Part shown: positions 34,801 to 43,300 of the stretch, one piece after another | Layout: each line of letters starts with the position of its first letter | Position numbering within the stretch: the stretch's first letter is position 1 | Assembly (NCBI RefSeq): GCF_001870435.1 | Contig: NZ_MDDR01000065.1 | Location: forward strand, 213,827-277,826 | Source: Pseudomonas costantinii | GTDB taxonomy: Bacteria; Pseudomonadota; Gammaproteobacteria; Pseudomonadales; Pseudomonadaceae | Direction: 5' to 3' | DNA: 64,000 bases | The notes under the pieces: model-generated | Seen by the model: only the letters and a program-made list of their open reading frames with translations | Told to the model about the DNA's origin: nothing | Databases searched by the model: none | Made by a program: the position numbers and the translations under genes

Positions 34801-35378
34801 TCGACATGGAGATCCTGCACAAACTGCATCAGGCAAAAGCCCGCCCCAACAGCAAAGAAGCTGACCGAGAGCTACTCGCTCTTGCCAAGGGGCTGTTTTA
34901 CTTGCGTCACGTGGATTATCACGCCCAAAGGCGCATAGAATCCTTGTACGAATCCGGCCTTGACCCCGACGACGCAGAGGTAAAACTCTACTACCGACTC
35001 AAACTGCGCACAGAATTCAATCTGCCCGTACAACACGAAGAAATGCTGTATTCGGTGCAAGGATGGGTCAGCGAAAGGGACATCGGCAACGTCAGAACAG
35101 CGCTTATAGAGTTGAGCCGCACCGAAGCGCAGCAGACTGCGCTGTTAATGGAAGAGTTCTGGATTGATTACCTGGCCCGCAGCCTGCCGGAGCCATTCCA
35201 AACCATCGACGCAATAGCGGGGTATCAGATCATTGAGCTGAACCAACAGGTTGCGGACAAACGATCAGATGGCTACCTGGAAAAACGCCAAAACATCATC
35301 GACCAGAAAACTGCCGAGCTTGCCCGGCTGGTCAAGCAACTGACCCAAGCCGCGCAGATTGGCCAGCGAGCCGACTGA
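28869..35378 (+). CDS. Giant NEL-type E3 ubiquitin ligase-like LRR protein (2169 aa)
   Basis: The N-terminal two thirds is built from repeated modules of the kind grouped as dermonecrotic-toxin-like/DUF6543. An LPGWP motif recurs near residues 716, 1231 and 1418, each after a helix and before a beta-rich stretch. Residues about 1700-1850 are leucine-rich repeats (LSHLHVDCRLTELPASI, LRYLDLAENDI, LVRLYLDDNPLGL). The end resembles the NEL ligase of Shigella IpaH/Salmonella SspH proteins. The candidate catalytic Cys1969 is in a C-x-D motif (GTCGDGA) after WRLLDAM. No signal peptide is visible. ATG 28869 is preferred over ATG 28860 because AAAGGAG directly abuts the latter. A secreted effector acting on eukaryotic hosts is likely by family; the secretion route is unknown. 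Confidence 0.85.
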   Translation: MPTRPPLNGLSGALQSRESWDRQQALEFIRHTVARALASLTPSQQRDYVRLQREAHAALAVVEIQNAAIISEFKTRGLAQLRSKLGGQDPEQIKLHTRYLEVIEPALPWEPAFGKAEVNLLQNRFRRAYDESRYRPHLSTMSLWDAACLNFDFATGTPQQSGHSFVDASYLTGAKDLSVAQFIAISRDLDLGEQLQATLQTALKKDGRLERALQTSTKACLLFEALEAYRNRASTGVTLRLYEQLTQAIDGSGPALTFETLGMSTGVTVLPAVPFVPSGATIPVPLLLIRVASLGVLSYFPFRPGGALRYHDDAGSAAGHFAQQLKDSHRAFDLGWFARQLPMNEMHAFKGLTIPQSPPEGLSPVAGWLYDTFHRWFPEQALDGLRFTPDIEHGRKHTLVQALTYREVQRYQANLSTLATRRSERDLQAVIDGAAHLFDEVLQLLLTPMPGGVTGLNRVMQAAVFGSLTYSVIVGVNEAARGEASQFAGALADVMDMAVNGLLISTAGRVHRQRIEGLLRRLGSPRKVTGGDGNAMLWMPDIGPDAALDQNLLNGKTANAQGVYAINGKQYARVKHGEAQRVMEISYDAKAMRFTLKPENPAHFAPPIVFDPSLQAWVLDVNGTHTLSDSQLVERMLPDGSASVPMSDIEQMLRSVAASRAALDAIWAGKTAPLHVTEGVRRLQADQVIKQITRDFHRRGHMPPYAEEAVLSLLTQLPGWPVEAQLQVHDQHGQRLQTYAGRQPPASGAHTIKLKRRDDGTYVGLDDPAATVVSQESLFEAILRQLPTGSILGKEGSPNLSEAQRIARLRLQISQRAQADQLALFSALTRYAEHTRDQVSANDDARYFVPFHHAAPRVEVTPLLEKLRTLYAPLTPAHLEYLLERTPLNMTQQASFLNDASLPAVVKDNLEHHRMALRIDEVIDGLYHPRAFNPDTDSWAREFAASLLRIRFNRDFVVTEMADEKAIKPYISSGPDDTTVNVLHHGQGGYEANDLHNAGPIPVSPASDSFYLAIGSVLQPHERVALGMHSPIDAQGLRNTLANAMSAQRSPEGYISLLDRSLGQYAMSVVLPFDEPPNATGVYELNGQTLLPLMGSVYSIIFDTKRLKWRLKHPQKIGVDTPLLEHNRRGAWRLANDNPMAWNDHQLFSRLGNHNFNVDQTTASRILSLTDTPARALREVHSTHLPPPPLLSDTSKRFRIEREILAFIQAMATYSGTDTARPSLQLLLVTSLPGWPDTHALVIVDSQGGVRSQYPSKSRLDAEKIRISEAQSRGAEPLGPIARNDTVTSALLGELPTSQQERLSKLAKKISEYAYRERAQLFNTLYLQSEPHGTALEQRFKTHHPALPHSAVTAILEQASPKELKQLQTHDRVGLRLAEQARLTVNDTRLNRAFEGLYLNTLANPDSEKITLHLLKSLPGWPATLRLDIHEGSDKGRLLESAGHLDGSERRILARLGGGYQAYDSQGRLLNEPADAPHDLLRSIVQLLSTEQRKALEVVDGLDITPLQQRIAELALNQRVAIKTLLGLPHIPPWLQPPMRVDSSFLAYPFTLRNLWPSSADQPPTADLVSKLRELYPSLSAGVANYMLQTLGSSDPARLIELERRRAEYQALDYGLTQWAEAPHANDADDPLGLNLGRRRYIAQHIRSAWRMETRRPRPGSMYDMHFLELQLDGNDLPDPDFILGTRGFEHIDLLKISGEAFPPTGNAFIGKFSNLSHLHVDCRLTELPASITDMHTLRYLDLAENDIVLTPESRERLAGMTQLVRLYLDDNPLGLTPDVSAMTELIKLDLRGTGIDQWPIGAESLFGLQSLRLEENRITTIPDAVFTDVRMEPANGHTFLHDNPLTTETLTRITRYREQTGILLGGALPGITHAPVSSADAGQWLAGVPDAQHGARKQLWEQLQQNEGASPDDAFRVLADLSQSYAYTHSPSSRQTLTDRVWRLLDAMGESTELRDTVFHNTYAAGTCGDGAILTFIDMEILHKLHQAKARPNSKEADRELLALAKGLFYLRHVDYHAQRRIESLYESGLDPDDAEVKLYYRLKLRTEFNLPVQHEEMLYSVQGWVSERDIGNVRTALIELSRTEAQQTALLMEEFWIDYLARSLPEPFQTIDAIAGYQIIELNQQVADKRSDGYLEKRQNIIDQKTAELARLVKQLTQAAQIGQRAD

Positions 35379-35388
35379 CCAACCGCCT

Positions 35389-35415
35389 GGTGCACCGGTG
35401 AGGAACCGGCGCACC
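35389..35415. terminator. Hairpin between converging NEL and permease genes
   Basis: GGTGCACCGGT (35389-35399) pairs with ACCGGCGCACC (35405-35415) with one mismatch and a 5-base loop. It lies in the 45-base gap between convergent stop codons. There is no T-tract on either side, so termination strength is uncertain. Confidence 0.5.
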
Positions 35416-35423
35416 AAGCTCAC

Positions 35424-36836
35424 TTAACGAGCAGTCGCTACAGCCGTATTACCGGGCTGCAATTTGAAGGCATAAAACAACACGGTCAGCAGTACCAGAA
35501 ACGCCGGGCCCACATACAGCGCCACGCGCGTATCAGGGAAGTACGCCATCAGCCCCACCACCAGCACCAGAAATGCCAAGGCCAGGTAGGAACTGACCGG
35601 GTACAGCCACATGCGGTACTTGAGCCCCGCCTGCTCGGCCGGGCTCAGGCTTTTGCGGAATTTAAGCTGGGCCAGCAGGATCATCAGCCAGGTCCAGATC
35701 GCGCCGAAGGTGGCGATGGACGTCACCCAGACGAACACCTTGTCCGGCACCAGGTAGTTGAGCAACACGCCCAGCAACAAGGCGAAGATCGACAACAGCA
35801 GCGCCTTGCGCGGTACACCGTTGCTGGAGGTCGTACCGAACGCGGCCGGAGCCTGGCCGTTCTGCGCCAGGCTGTAGAGCATACGCCCGGTACTGAAGAT
35901 GCCGCCGTTGCAAGACGACAGCGCGGCGGTGATCACCACAAAGTTGATGATACCGGCGGCAGTCTTGATGCCCAGGCGCTCGAAGGTCATCACAAACGGG
36001 CTGCCCTGGGTGCCGATTTCATTCCACGGGTAGATCGACAAAATCACGAACAACGCGCCCACATAGAACAGCAGAATGCGCCAGAACACCGAGCCAATCG
36101 CACTCGGGATGGTCTTCTGCGGGTTCTTTGCTTCACCGGCGGTAAGGCCGATCATCTCCACACCCAGGTAGGCGAACATCACCATTTGCAGGGACATCAA
36201 CACACCCTGAACACCGTTTGGCATGAAGCCGCCATGGGCCCACAGATTGGAAATCCCCAACGCCACGCCGTCGTTACCAAAGCCGAACGCGATGATGCCA
36301 ACGCCGCCGATCACCATCGCAATGATGGTGACGATCTTGATCAGCGCAAACCAGAACTCGAACTCACCAAAGGCCTTGACCGCAATCAAGTTGATCGTGC
36401 CCATGCTGATCAACGCCGCCAGGGCCCAGATCCAGCGCGGCGTGTCGGGGAACCAGACGCCCATGTAGACAGCGACGGCGGTGATCTCCGCAACGCAGGT
36501 CACCAGCCACAGGAACCAGTAGTTCCAGCCGGTAAGAAAGCCCGCCAGCGGGCCGAGATAGTCTTGGGCGTAACGGCTGAACGAACCGGCAACCGGGTTG
36601 TGCACGGCCATCTCGCCGAGGGCGCGCATGATCACCAGGATCGCCAGACCACCGATGATGTAGGACAGCATGATTGCCGGGCCGGCCATTTCAATGGCTT
36701 TGGCCGAACCGAGGAACAGGCCGACACCGATGCAGGCGCCGAGGGCCATGAGGCGAATGTGCCGTTCACCAAGTTCGCGTTTGAGCGGGCCGCCTTGAGC
36801 GGTCTCGCCATGGGGCAGTGGGTTGCCAACTGGCAT
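35424..36836 (-). CDS. proY: Amino acid permease, ProY/GabP type
   Basis: 470 residues with about twelve membrane segments; a member of the amino acid transporter (AAT) branch of the APC superfamily. Conserved sequences include LKRELGERHIRLMALGACIGVGLFLGSA at the N-terminus, GEMAVHNPVAGSFSRYAQDYLGPLAGFLTGWNYW, and the YLGVEMIGLTAGEAKNPQKTIPSAI loop. These are closest to proline-specific permease ProY. It faces the giant NEL gene and is divergent from the peptidoglycan synthase; no functional link is obvious. The symbol is a best guess within the family. Confidence 0.85.
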   Translation of the reverse strand: MPVGNPLPHGETAQGGPLKRELGERHIRLMALGACIGVGLFLGSAKAIEMAGPAIMLSYIIGGLAILVIMRALGEMAVHNPVAGSFSRYAQDYLGPLAGFLTGWNYWFLWLVTCVAEITAVAVYMGVWFPDTPRWIWALAALISMGTINLIAVKAFGEFEFWFALIKIVTIIAMVIGGVGIIAFGFGNDGVALGISNLWAHGGFMPNGVQGVLMSLQMVMFAYLGVEMIGLTAGEAKNPQKTIPSAIGSVFWRILLFYVGALFVILSIYPWNEIGTQGSPFVMTFERLGIKTAAGIINFVVITAALSSCNGGIFSTGRMLYSLAQNGQAPAAFGTTSSNGVPRKALLLSIFALLLGVLLNYLVPDKVFVWVTSIATFGAIWTWLMILLAQLKFRKSLSPAEQAGLKYRMWLYPVSSYLALAFLVLVVGLMAYFPDTRVALYVGPAFLVLLTVLFYAFKLQPGNTAVATAR

Positions 36837-37202
36837 AGGGGTACAACCTCATCTTGTTATTGGATTGTCCGTCGCGTTTCCAGGGCTCAGGCTGGTAAGC
36901 CTGTGCCCTTGCCGAAACCGGGGCCGCCTCATGGACGGGCCCTTCTTGCCGGGCAAGATCAGCGGGGCGTGCAGTATAAAAAGCCCTGGTCAGGGCCATT
37001 CACTATAAAAGCGGGCCAATTTAGGGGAAGTGCTCGTCAAAATGCAATTTTACAGGAGTATCTAACCTGTCTTGGGCGACAAAACGTCGCGGAGGACACC
37101 GTATTACGTCCTCTCATGGAATATTCCGATGCGAAAAATACAATTTCCTCACAGCCCGCTCCCAGCGACTAAGCTTCTAACAAGTCCGATCAATCTGCGT
37201 GA
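36837..37202. other. Divergent promoter region without a gene
   Basis: This 366-base gap separates the ProY-type permease and the peptidoglycan synthase. It is more AT-rich toward its right half and must hold both promoters. I see no RNA gene or convincing small coding sequence; an 88-codon frame from 37072 overlaps the synthase start out of phase and looks spurious. No strong repeat is evident. Confidence 0.5.
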
Positions 37203-40200
37203 ATGGATCAATCGACTATGGGCGCACTCTGGCAAACCGAATCGACCAAGGCTGCGAAACTACAAGGCAGTTCGGACCCAGCGCCTTTACCCAAAAATAA
37301 ACCCAGGCCCTGTTATTGGTGCCGGCTGTTTTGGCTGATTTTACTGATAGCCCTGATCGCTTTGTGCTTTGCCGCCACCAAAGAGATGCGCACTTCACGC
37401 TTGCAGGCCCAGGAACTCAGCCGCCTGGCCCGTGAACTCACGTACCAGGTCAAGCCAGGCCCCAGCGACGCGATGGTTTATCCCGGCGCGGGGCCCTTCG
37501 ACCGTCGCCTGGGTTACAGCGACCTCGGTATCTTCCTGCCACGCCTGCTCAAGCGCGGTTATGTGATCCAGGCCCAGTCGCGCTTTTCTACCGAGCTGAT
37601 GGATTACAGCGCCAAGGGTCTGTTCGTGCCCTATGCGGAGAAGATCCAGGCCGGGCTGTCCATCACCGACTGCCGTGCCGTACCGCTCTACCACTACAAC
37701 TACCCGCAACAGCTCTACGACAGTTTCGCAGCCATCCCGCCGCTGGTGGTCAACAGCCTGTTGTTCATCGAAAACCGCGACTTGCTCGACCCCGCACAGC
37801 CTCAGGCCAACCCCGCCGTCGACTGGCCGCGGTTTGCCAAGGCCGCGTGGTCGCAGGTCGCCAAACTGCTGCACCTGCCAGGCCAGAGTGCCGGCGGCAG
37901 CACCTTGGCCACGCAGTTGGAAAAATACCGCCACTCGCCGGATGGCCTGACGGTGTCGGGCGGCGAAAAACTGCGGCAGATGTTTTCCGCCGCCGTGCGC
38001 GCCTACCACGACGGGCCCGACACCTTGCCTGCACGCAAAAACATCCTGCGCGACTACCTCAATAGCGTGCCCCTGTCGGCAGTGCCCGGACACGGTGAAG
38101 TGCATGGCATGGCCGAGGGTTTGCGGGTGTGGTACGGCGCCGATTTCAACCGGGTCAACCAAGTGCTGCGCGGCCCCGTGAACGCGGAACAAGGCCTGGC
38201 CCTGCGCGAAGTGTTGTCGCTGATCATCGCCCAGCGCCGCCCCTCCCATTACCTGGCCAAGGGCCGCGATGAACTGGCGCAACTGACTGACAGCCACCTG
38301 CGCCTGCTGGCCCAGAACGGCGTGATCGAACCGGCGCTGTTGCAAGCGGCACTGACGAGCAAGGTCACTTACCGCGACTGGGTGCAACAACCCACCGTGC
38401 AGCCAATCGAAACCAACAAGGGCATCAGTGTGGCCCGCAGCCGTCTGGCCGCGCTGCTCGACCGGCCGCTGTACGACCTCGATCGTCTTGACTTGTCTGC
38501 CACCAGCACCTTGCAAGCGCAGTTGCAGGGCCAGGTCAGCGACTACCTCAAACACCTTGCCGACCCTGACTACGCCCGTCAGCTTGGCCTGCTCGGAGAA
38601 CGCCTGCTGACCCCCACCAGCACTGCACAAGTGCGTTACAGCTTCACCCTGTTCGAACTGACCCCGGACGGCTCGCGCGTGCGGGTACAAACCGACAACA
38701 CCGACCAACCCTTCGATATCAACGAAGGCAGCAAGCTGGAGCTGGGTTCCACCGCCAAGCTGCGGGTACTCACCACCTACCTGCAAATCATCAGCGAGCT
38801 GCACGACAAGTACGCCGCCCAAGCTCCCGCCGCACTGAAGAAAGTCACCGTGGATGATCAGGACCGCCTGAGCCGGTGGGCCTTGGACTACCTGATCCAG
38901 ACGCCGGACAAATCACTGACAACAATGCTCGATGCGGCCCTCGATCGCACGTATTCGGCGAGCCCCGCCGAGAGCTTTTTCACCGGCGGTGGCCTGCATC
39001 ACTTCCACAATTTTCGCAGCCAGGACAACGGCCGCAGCCCTAGCCTGCGCGATGCGTTACGCGAGTCGATCAACCTGCCCTTTATTCGCCTGATGCGCGA
39101 CCTGGTGCGCTACTCCACCTATGCCGGCCCGAACAACAGCGCCGAGTTGCTCAAGGACGACAACGACCCGCGCCGCCAAGAATACCTCGCCGGTTTTGCC
39201 GACCGTGAAGGCACTACCTTCCTGCGAAAATTCTGGAAGAAGTATCAAAAGAAAGACACCCAGGCACGCCTCGAGACCTTCCTCGACAGTTTGCGCCCCA
39301 CACCGATTCGCCTGGCTGCGGTGCATCGCTACTTGCTGCCCAACGCCAGCCAGGAGAGCTTCAACCTGTTCGTGCGCGCGCACCTGACGGGCGTCAAGAT
39401 CACCGAAAAGCTCACGGATGAACGCCTGGAAAAACTCTACAAAAATTATGGGCCCGGCGCCTTTGACTTGCCCGACCAAGGCTATATCGCCAAGGTCCAC
39501 CCGCTGGATTTGTGGCTGCTGGGCTACCTGCTCAACCATCCCGATGCAACGTTTACCGAGGTGGTCAAAGCCAGCCAATTCGAACGTCAGGAGGTCTACA
39601 GCTGGTTGTTCAAAAGTCGCCATCAAAGTGCACGCGACAGCCGAATCAGAACCATGCTGGAGATCGAGGCGTTCCTGGATATTCATCAGCGCTGGCAAGC
39701 GGTCGGGTACCCCTTCGACCATCTGGTGCCGTCCCTCGCCACCGCTATCGGTAGCTCAGGCGACCGCCCGGCGGCCCTGGCGGAACTGATGGGGATCATC
39801 CTCAATGACGGTGTGCGCCCCAAAGTGCTGCGCATCGACACCCTGCATTTCGCGGCCGGTACGCCTTACGAAACCCAGGTGGTCAACGACCCGGCGCCCG
39901 GCAAGCAGGTAATTCCCGTTGAGGTAGCCCGGGCCCTGCGCGGGGCCTTGTCCCAAGTGGTGGATGCCGGCACCGCCAAACGCGTGGCCGGCAGTTTCAA
40001 ACTGGCCGACGGGACGCCGATGGCCATGGGCGGCAAGACCGGCACCGGGGATAACCGCATTGAGGCCATCGGCGCGGGCGGGCGGATTCTAAGCTCCAAA
40101 TCCATCAACCGTACCGCCACGTTTGTGTTCTACCTCGGTGAGCATCACTTCGGCACACTCACGGCGTTTGTGCCCGGTCAATCGGCGGAGCATTTCACGT

Positions 40201-40361
40201 TCACCTCCGCATTGCCGGTTCAAGTACTCAAGGGCATGGCGCCAATCCTGATGCCGTATCTGCAACCCGGCATGTACACCCAATGCCTGCCCCCCGCACC
40301 AGCGTATGAACAGGCAACGAGCGCTAACCCGATAACACCTGGCGCCCTGACCGCCCAATAG
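37203..40361 (+). CDS. Atypical class A penicillin-binding protein (GT51 plus transpeptidase)
   Basis: 1052 residues: a cytoplasmic tail, one membrane segment (LFWLILLIALIALCFAA, about 43-60), a GT51 glycosyltransferase domain and a transpeptidase domain. In GT51 the catalytic Glu is near residue 190 (LLFIENRDLLD) and GGSTLATQLEKY is the second motif. The transpeptidase has all three motifs: Ser516-x-x-Lys (LGSTAKL), Ser622-x-Asn (ESINLPF) and Lys945-Thr-Gly (GGKTGTG). It should polymerise and crosslink peptidoglycan. It is longer than PBP1a/1b and the EDRRFxxH motif is altered, so it is a specialised relative. No strong ribosome site marks the ATG at 37203; ATG 37218 is an alternative. It lies between the two NEL genes. 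Confidence 0.85.
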   Translation: MDQSTMGALWQTESTKAAKLQGSSDPAPLPKNKPRPCYWCRLFWLILLIALIALCFAATKEMRTSRLQAQELSRLARELTYQVKPGPSDAMVYPGAGPFDRRLGYSDLGIFLPRLLKRGYVIQAQSRFSTELMDYSAKGLFVPYAEKIQAGLSITDCRAVPLYHYNYPQQLYDSFAAIPPLVVNSLLFIENRDLLDPAQPQANPAVDWPRFAKAAWSQVAKLLHLPGQSAGGSTLATQLEKYRHSPDGLTVSGGEKLRQMFSAAVRAYHDGPDTLPARKNILRDYLNSVPLSAVPGHGEVHGMAEGLRVWYGADFNRVNQVLRGPVNAEQGLALREVLSLIIAQRRPSHYLAKGRDELAQLTDSHLRLLAQNGVIEPALLQAALTSKVTYRDWVQQPTVQPIETNKGISVARSRLAALLDRPLYDLDRLDLSATSTLQAQLQGQVSDYLKHLADPDYARQLGLLGERLLTPTSTAQVRYSFTLFELTPDGSRVRVQTDNTDQPFDINEGSKLELGSTAKLRVLTTYLQIISELHDKYAAQAPAALKKVTVDDQDRLSRWALDYLIQTPDKSLTTMLDAALDRTYSASPAESFFTGGGLHHFHNFRSQDNGRSPSLRDALRESINLPFIRLMRDLVRYSTYAGPNNSAELLKDDNDPRRQEYLAGFADREGTTFLRKFWKKYQKKDTQARLETFLDSLRPTPIRLAAVHRYLLPNASQESFNLFVRAHLTGVKITEKLTDERLEKLYKNYGPGAFDLPDQGYIAKVHPLDLWLLGYLLNHPDATFTEVVKASQFERQEVYSWLFKSRHQSARDSRIRTMLEIEAFLDIHQRWQAVGYPFDHLVPSLATAIGSSGDRPAALAELMGIILNDGVRPKVLRIDTLHFAAGTPYETQVVNDPAPGKQVIPVEVARALRGALSQVVDAGTAKRVAGSFKLADGTPMAMGGKTGTGDNRIEAIGAGGRILSSKSINRTATFVFYLGEHHFGTLTAFVPGQSAEHFTFTSALPVQVLKGMAPILMPYLQPGMYTQCLPPAPAYEQATSANPITPGALTAQ

Positions 40362-40364
40362 GCT

Positions 40365-40393
40365 GATGACCTTGTCTCCTCTTCAAGGTCATC
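40365..40393 (+). promoter_or_regulatory. Hairpin hiding the ribosome binding site of the second NEL gene
   Basis: GATGACCTTG (40365-40374) pairs perfectly with CAAGGTCATC (40384-40393). The AAGG in the right arm is the only good ribosome binding sequence before the ATG at 40398. Pairing would block translation, as in RNA thermometers or other translational switches. It could also act as a weak terminator for the synthase gene. Confidence 0.6.
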
Positions 40394-40397
40394 CACC

Positions 40398-43300
40398 ATG
40401 CCTACCCCACGGGTACCTGATAAAGGCCCACACTACTCACTGATCAAGGAACGAGCGCCATCCTGGTTGCTCGGCACCTCATGGGCCAGGGCCCAGGCGC
40501 TCAGCACAACGCGCCTGTCCATCGAGCCCTGGCATCACCGGGCGTCCGCCGCGCTCAAGCAGGCGAACGCCCAGGCCTGGGTCACGCAAAACAATGTCGA
40601 TGAGCGCCTCAAGGCGGTGCAGGACGTGTACGCGTTTGCCGAACCGTTGCTCATCGACGCATTGAAGAAACACTACGCCTTCGAGGAAAACGTTCGCGAC
40701 ACTTACCTCTTCCTGCACATCGCCAAAGGCACTGTCATCAAAGGCACCGCCAGTCGCACGGTGTCCTTGCTGGACGCCGCCGTGCAGAACTTTTCAAACC
40801 GCGAAACCTTTACCGACAGCTCCAGCTACATCACCCGCCCCGACGCGCGCGGGCACTTCATGATCAAGCCCTTCAAGCACCAGGTGAGCATCGCGCAGTT
40901 CATTGCCTTGTGCCGCAAGCTAGACCTGGGTGCGCAGTACCAACGCCATGTGCGTCAACACCTGTTGCCTGCCGAATTGAAAGCCCCGCTCATTGCCAGC
41001 CAACAGGCAGCTTTGGGCCTGGCCGCGCATATCGCCCTGGCCCGAGGGGACATCGAACCAGGCCAGTTTCACCTGCTGCAACGCACCCTCAAGGGTGAGC
41101 GCGGGATCATGCAATTCTATGAACTGAAGATGATGGACACGGTGCTGACCGGCATTCTTCTGATAGCGGCAGACCTGGGCTCAAGCACGTTCATCACACC
41201 CGTGCTCGCCTACACCCCCCATGACCCCGTGGCCCCCATTCAGCACTACACGAGCACCGTAGCCCTGATAAAGGCATTGCGCGAAAAACTGCGCGATACG
41301 AATTACCAGCGCTTCTTCAGCCAGTTTGTCGACCAGCAACAACGTGCGCACTTTTTCAACGGACTGGGCGGCGCCCATGTGCCGTTCGGTGCGCTACGCA
41401 TCGATGGCGACCTGTGGACCTATCGCTACCAACGCAGTCTCGACAAGGTGCTCAACGACGCGCGCGTGCTGGCGGTTTCCACCGCCGACAGCGACAGCCG
41501 CGCACGCTGGGCCTGGTGGGATAGCGTCAGCGGCGCGCTTGAAGAAATCTTCAACGCGGCGCTGTTGGTGGTGACGCCATTTGTGCCGTTTCTGGGCGAG
41601 TTGATGCTGGCCTACACCGCCTATCAACTGCTGGATGAAGTGGTCGAAGGCGTGGTCGACCTGGCCGAGGGCCTGGCCGTCGAGGCTGCCGAAAACTTGG
41701 TGGGCGTGGTCAGTGATGTGGTGCAACTCGGCGCCTTTGGTGTCGCTGGGCATCTGGTGCCCTCGCTGTTCGTCAATCAGCTCAAAGCCGTTAAGGTCAA
41801 TGGGCAGGCTCGCTTGTGGAACCCGGACCTGCGTCCCTATGCACAAAAAGACTTCGCATTGCCCGGCAACACCACACCCGACGATCTGGGACTGCATGCC
41901 CATGCCGGGCAACATATCCTGCCTCTGGACGGCGAACATTACGCCGTGACACTCGACCCAGAAAGTGGCGCCCACCGAATCCGACACCCCACACGCGCCG
42001 ACGCCTATGCACCCTACCTCGAACATAACGGTCAAGGCGCCTGGACCCATGAAGCGGAAACGCCCAGAACCTGGGACACCCCCCAACTGATGCGGCGCCT
42101 GGGGCACTCGGTGCAAGACCTCAACGATGCTCAATTGGACCAGGTGCGCACCTTAAGCGGTACCGAACACGCAGTACTGCGCGCTATGCACGCCGACAAC
42201 ACCCCCCCGCCGCCCTTGTTGACCGACAGCCTCAAGCGCTTTCGCCTCAACGAAGAGGCGCGCCAGTTGCCCGAACGGATTCGCACCGGCAAGCCCGCCG
42301 ACGAGCACACCTACTGGAGCGCGCAAATGGCAACCGAGTTGCCGGGCTGGCCGCAGGACCTGGCCATTCGCATATACGAAGGCCCCGCCACTCATGGCGA
42401 CTCGCTGCTTTACGGCGCAAATGAACCCACACGTACGCTGCATATCACTCGTCAGGACCTGAATGCCGGCAAGCTTCCTGAGCGCCTGCTTGAAGTGCTC
42501 GACGAAGCGGAGCAACGCAGTGTGTTGAATACACTGCCGTCAGAGCACTTGGCGCGCATTGACGCACTGCGTCAACGCATGGCTGACCAGCTCGCCTCTC
42601 ACCATCGTCAAGTTCTCGACTACCTGTACAACAACAGCGAATACCTTACCCACGCTGAAGAAGTCCTGGTACGTCAGGCCGTTCCCGGGTTACCCAAAAG
42701 CTTGATCCAACGCTTGTTGCAGCAGGCCAGGCCCGACGAGCTACAGATCATGAAAGAGCATCAGCGCCTGCCCCTGCGCCTGAAAAACCAGGCGACTGAG
42801 CTGTTGATCCACTCCCGCGCCACCCACGCCTATGAAGGCTTTTATCACCCCGCCCTAATGACAGCCGACAGCGAACAACTGCTGCTCAACACCCTCAAGC
42901 TGCACAGCGATGCCTTTGGCAGCCAGCGGGTGGAAGTGCGCAAACAAAGTTATCTGGGCGATCTACGTGCCACGGCCGGGCCAGGCAATGCCCGTGAGGT
43001 GCGCGTGCTAGTGCGGGATGATAACGGCCAATACGAGGTCCAGGATGACCAGCGCAACCGCCTGCACCCCGCTACGGATTTCTACAGCGCCGTGCTGCTG
43101 ACCCTGCCCGCCGACACCCTCGCCGCCCGCGACGGCGCCAGTCTGCGCACTTGGCTGATGACACTGCTGGCACCCATCGAAGAACGCCGCACGACGCTGG
43201 CAGCGGCGCCACCGCCGGAGCGGAAAACCGAGACGCTGTTGCAAAAGCCCCGGTTCAAATGGGCCAGCAAATTGCTCGGCATCACCCCGCCTACGGTGGA

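Noticed and set aside
28869..35378. Non-ribosomal peptide or polyketide synthase, suggested by gene size
   Set aside because: No adenylation, condensation, ketosynthase or carrier-protein motifs; LRR and NEL-like regions are clear instead.
37072..37338. An 88-codon frame before the peptidoglycan synthase
   Set aside because: It overlaps the synthase start out of phase, lacks a ribosome site and resembles nothing.
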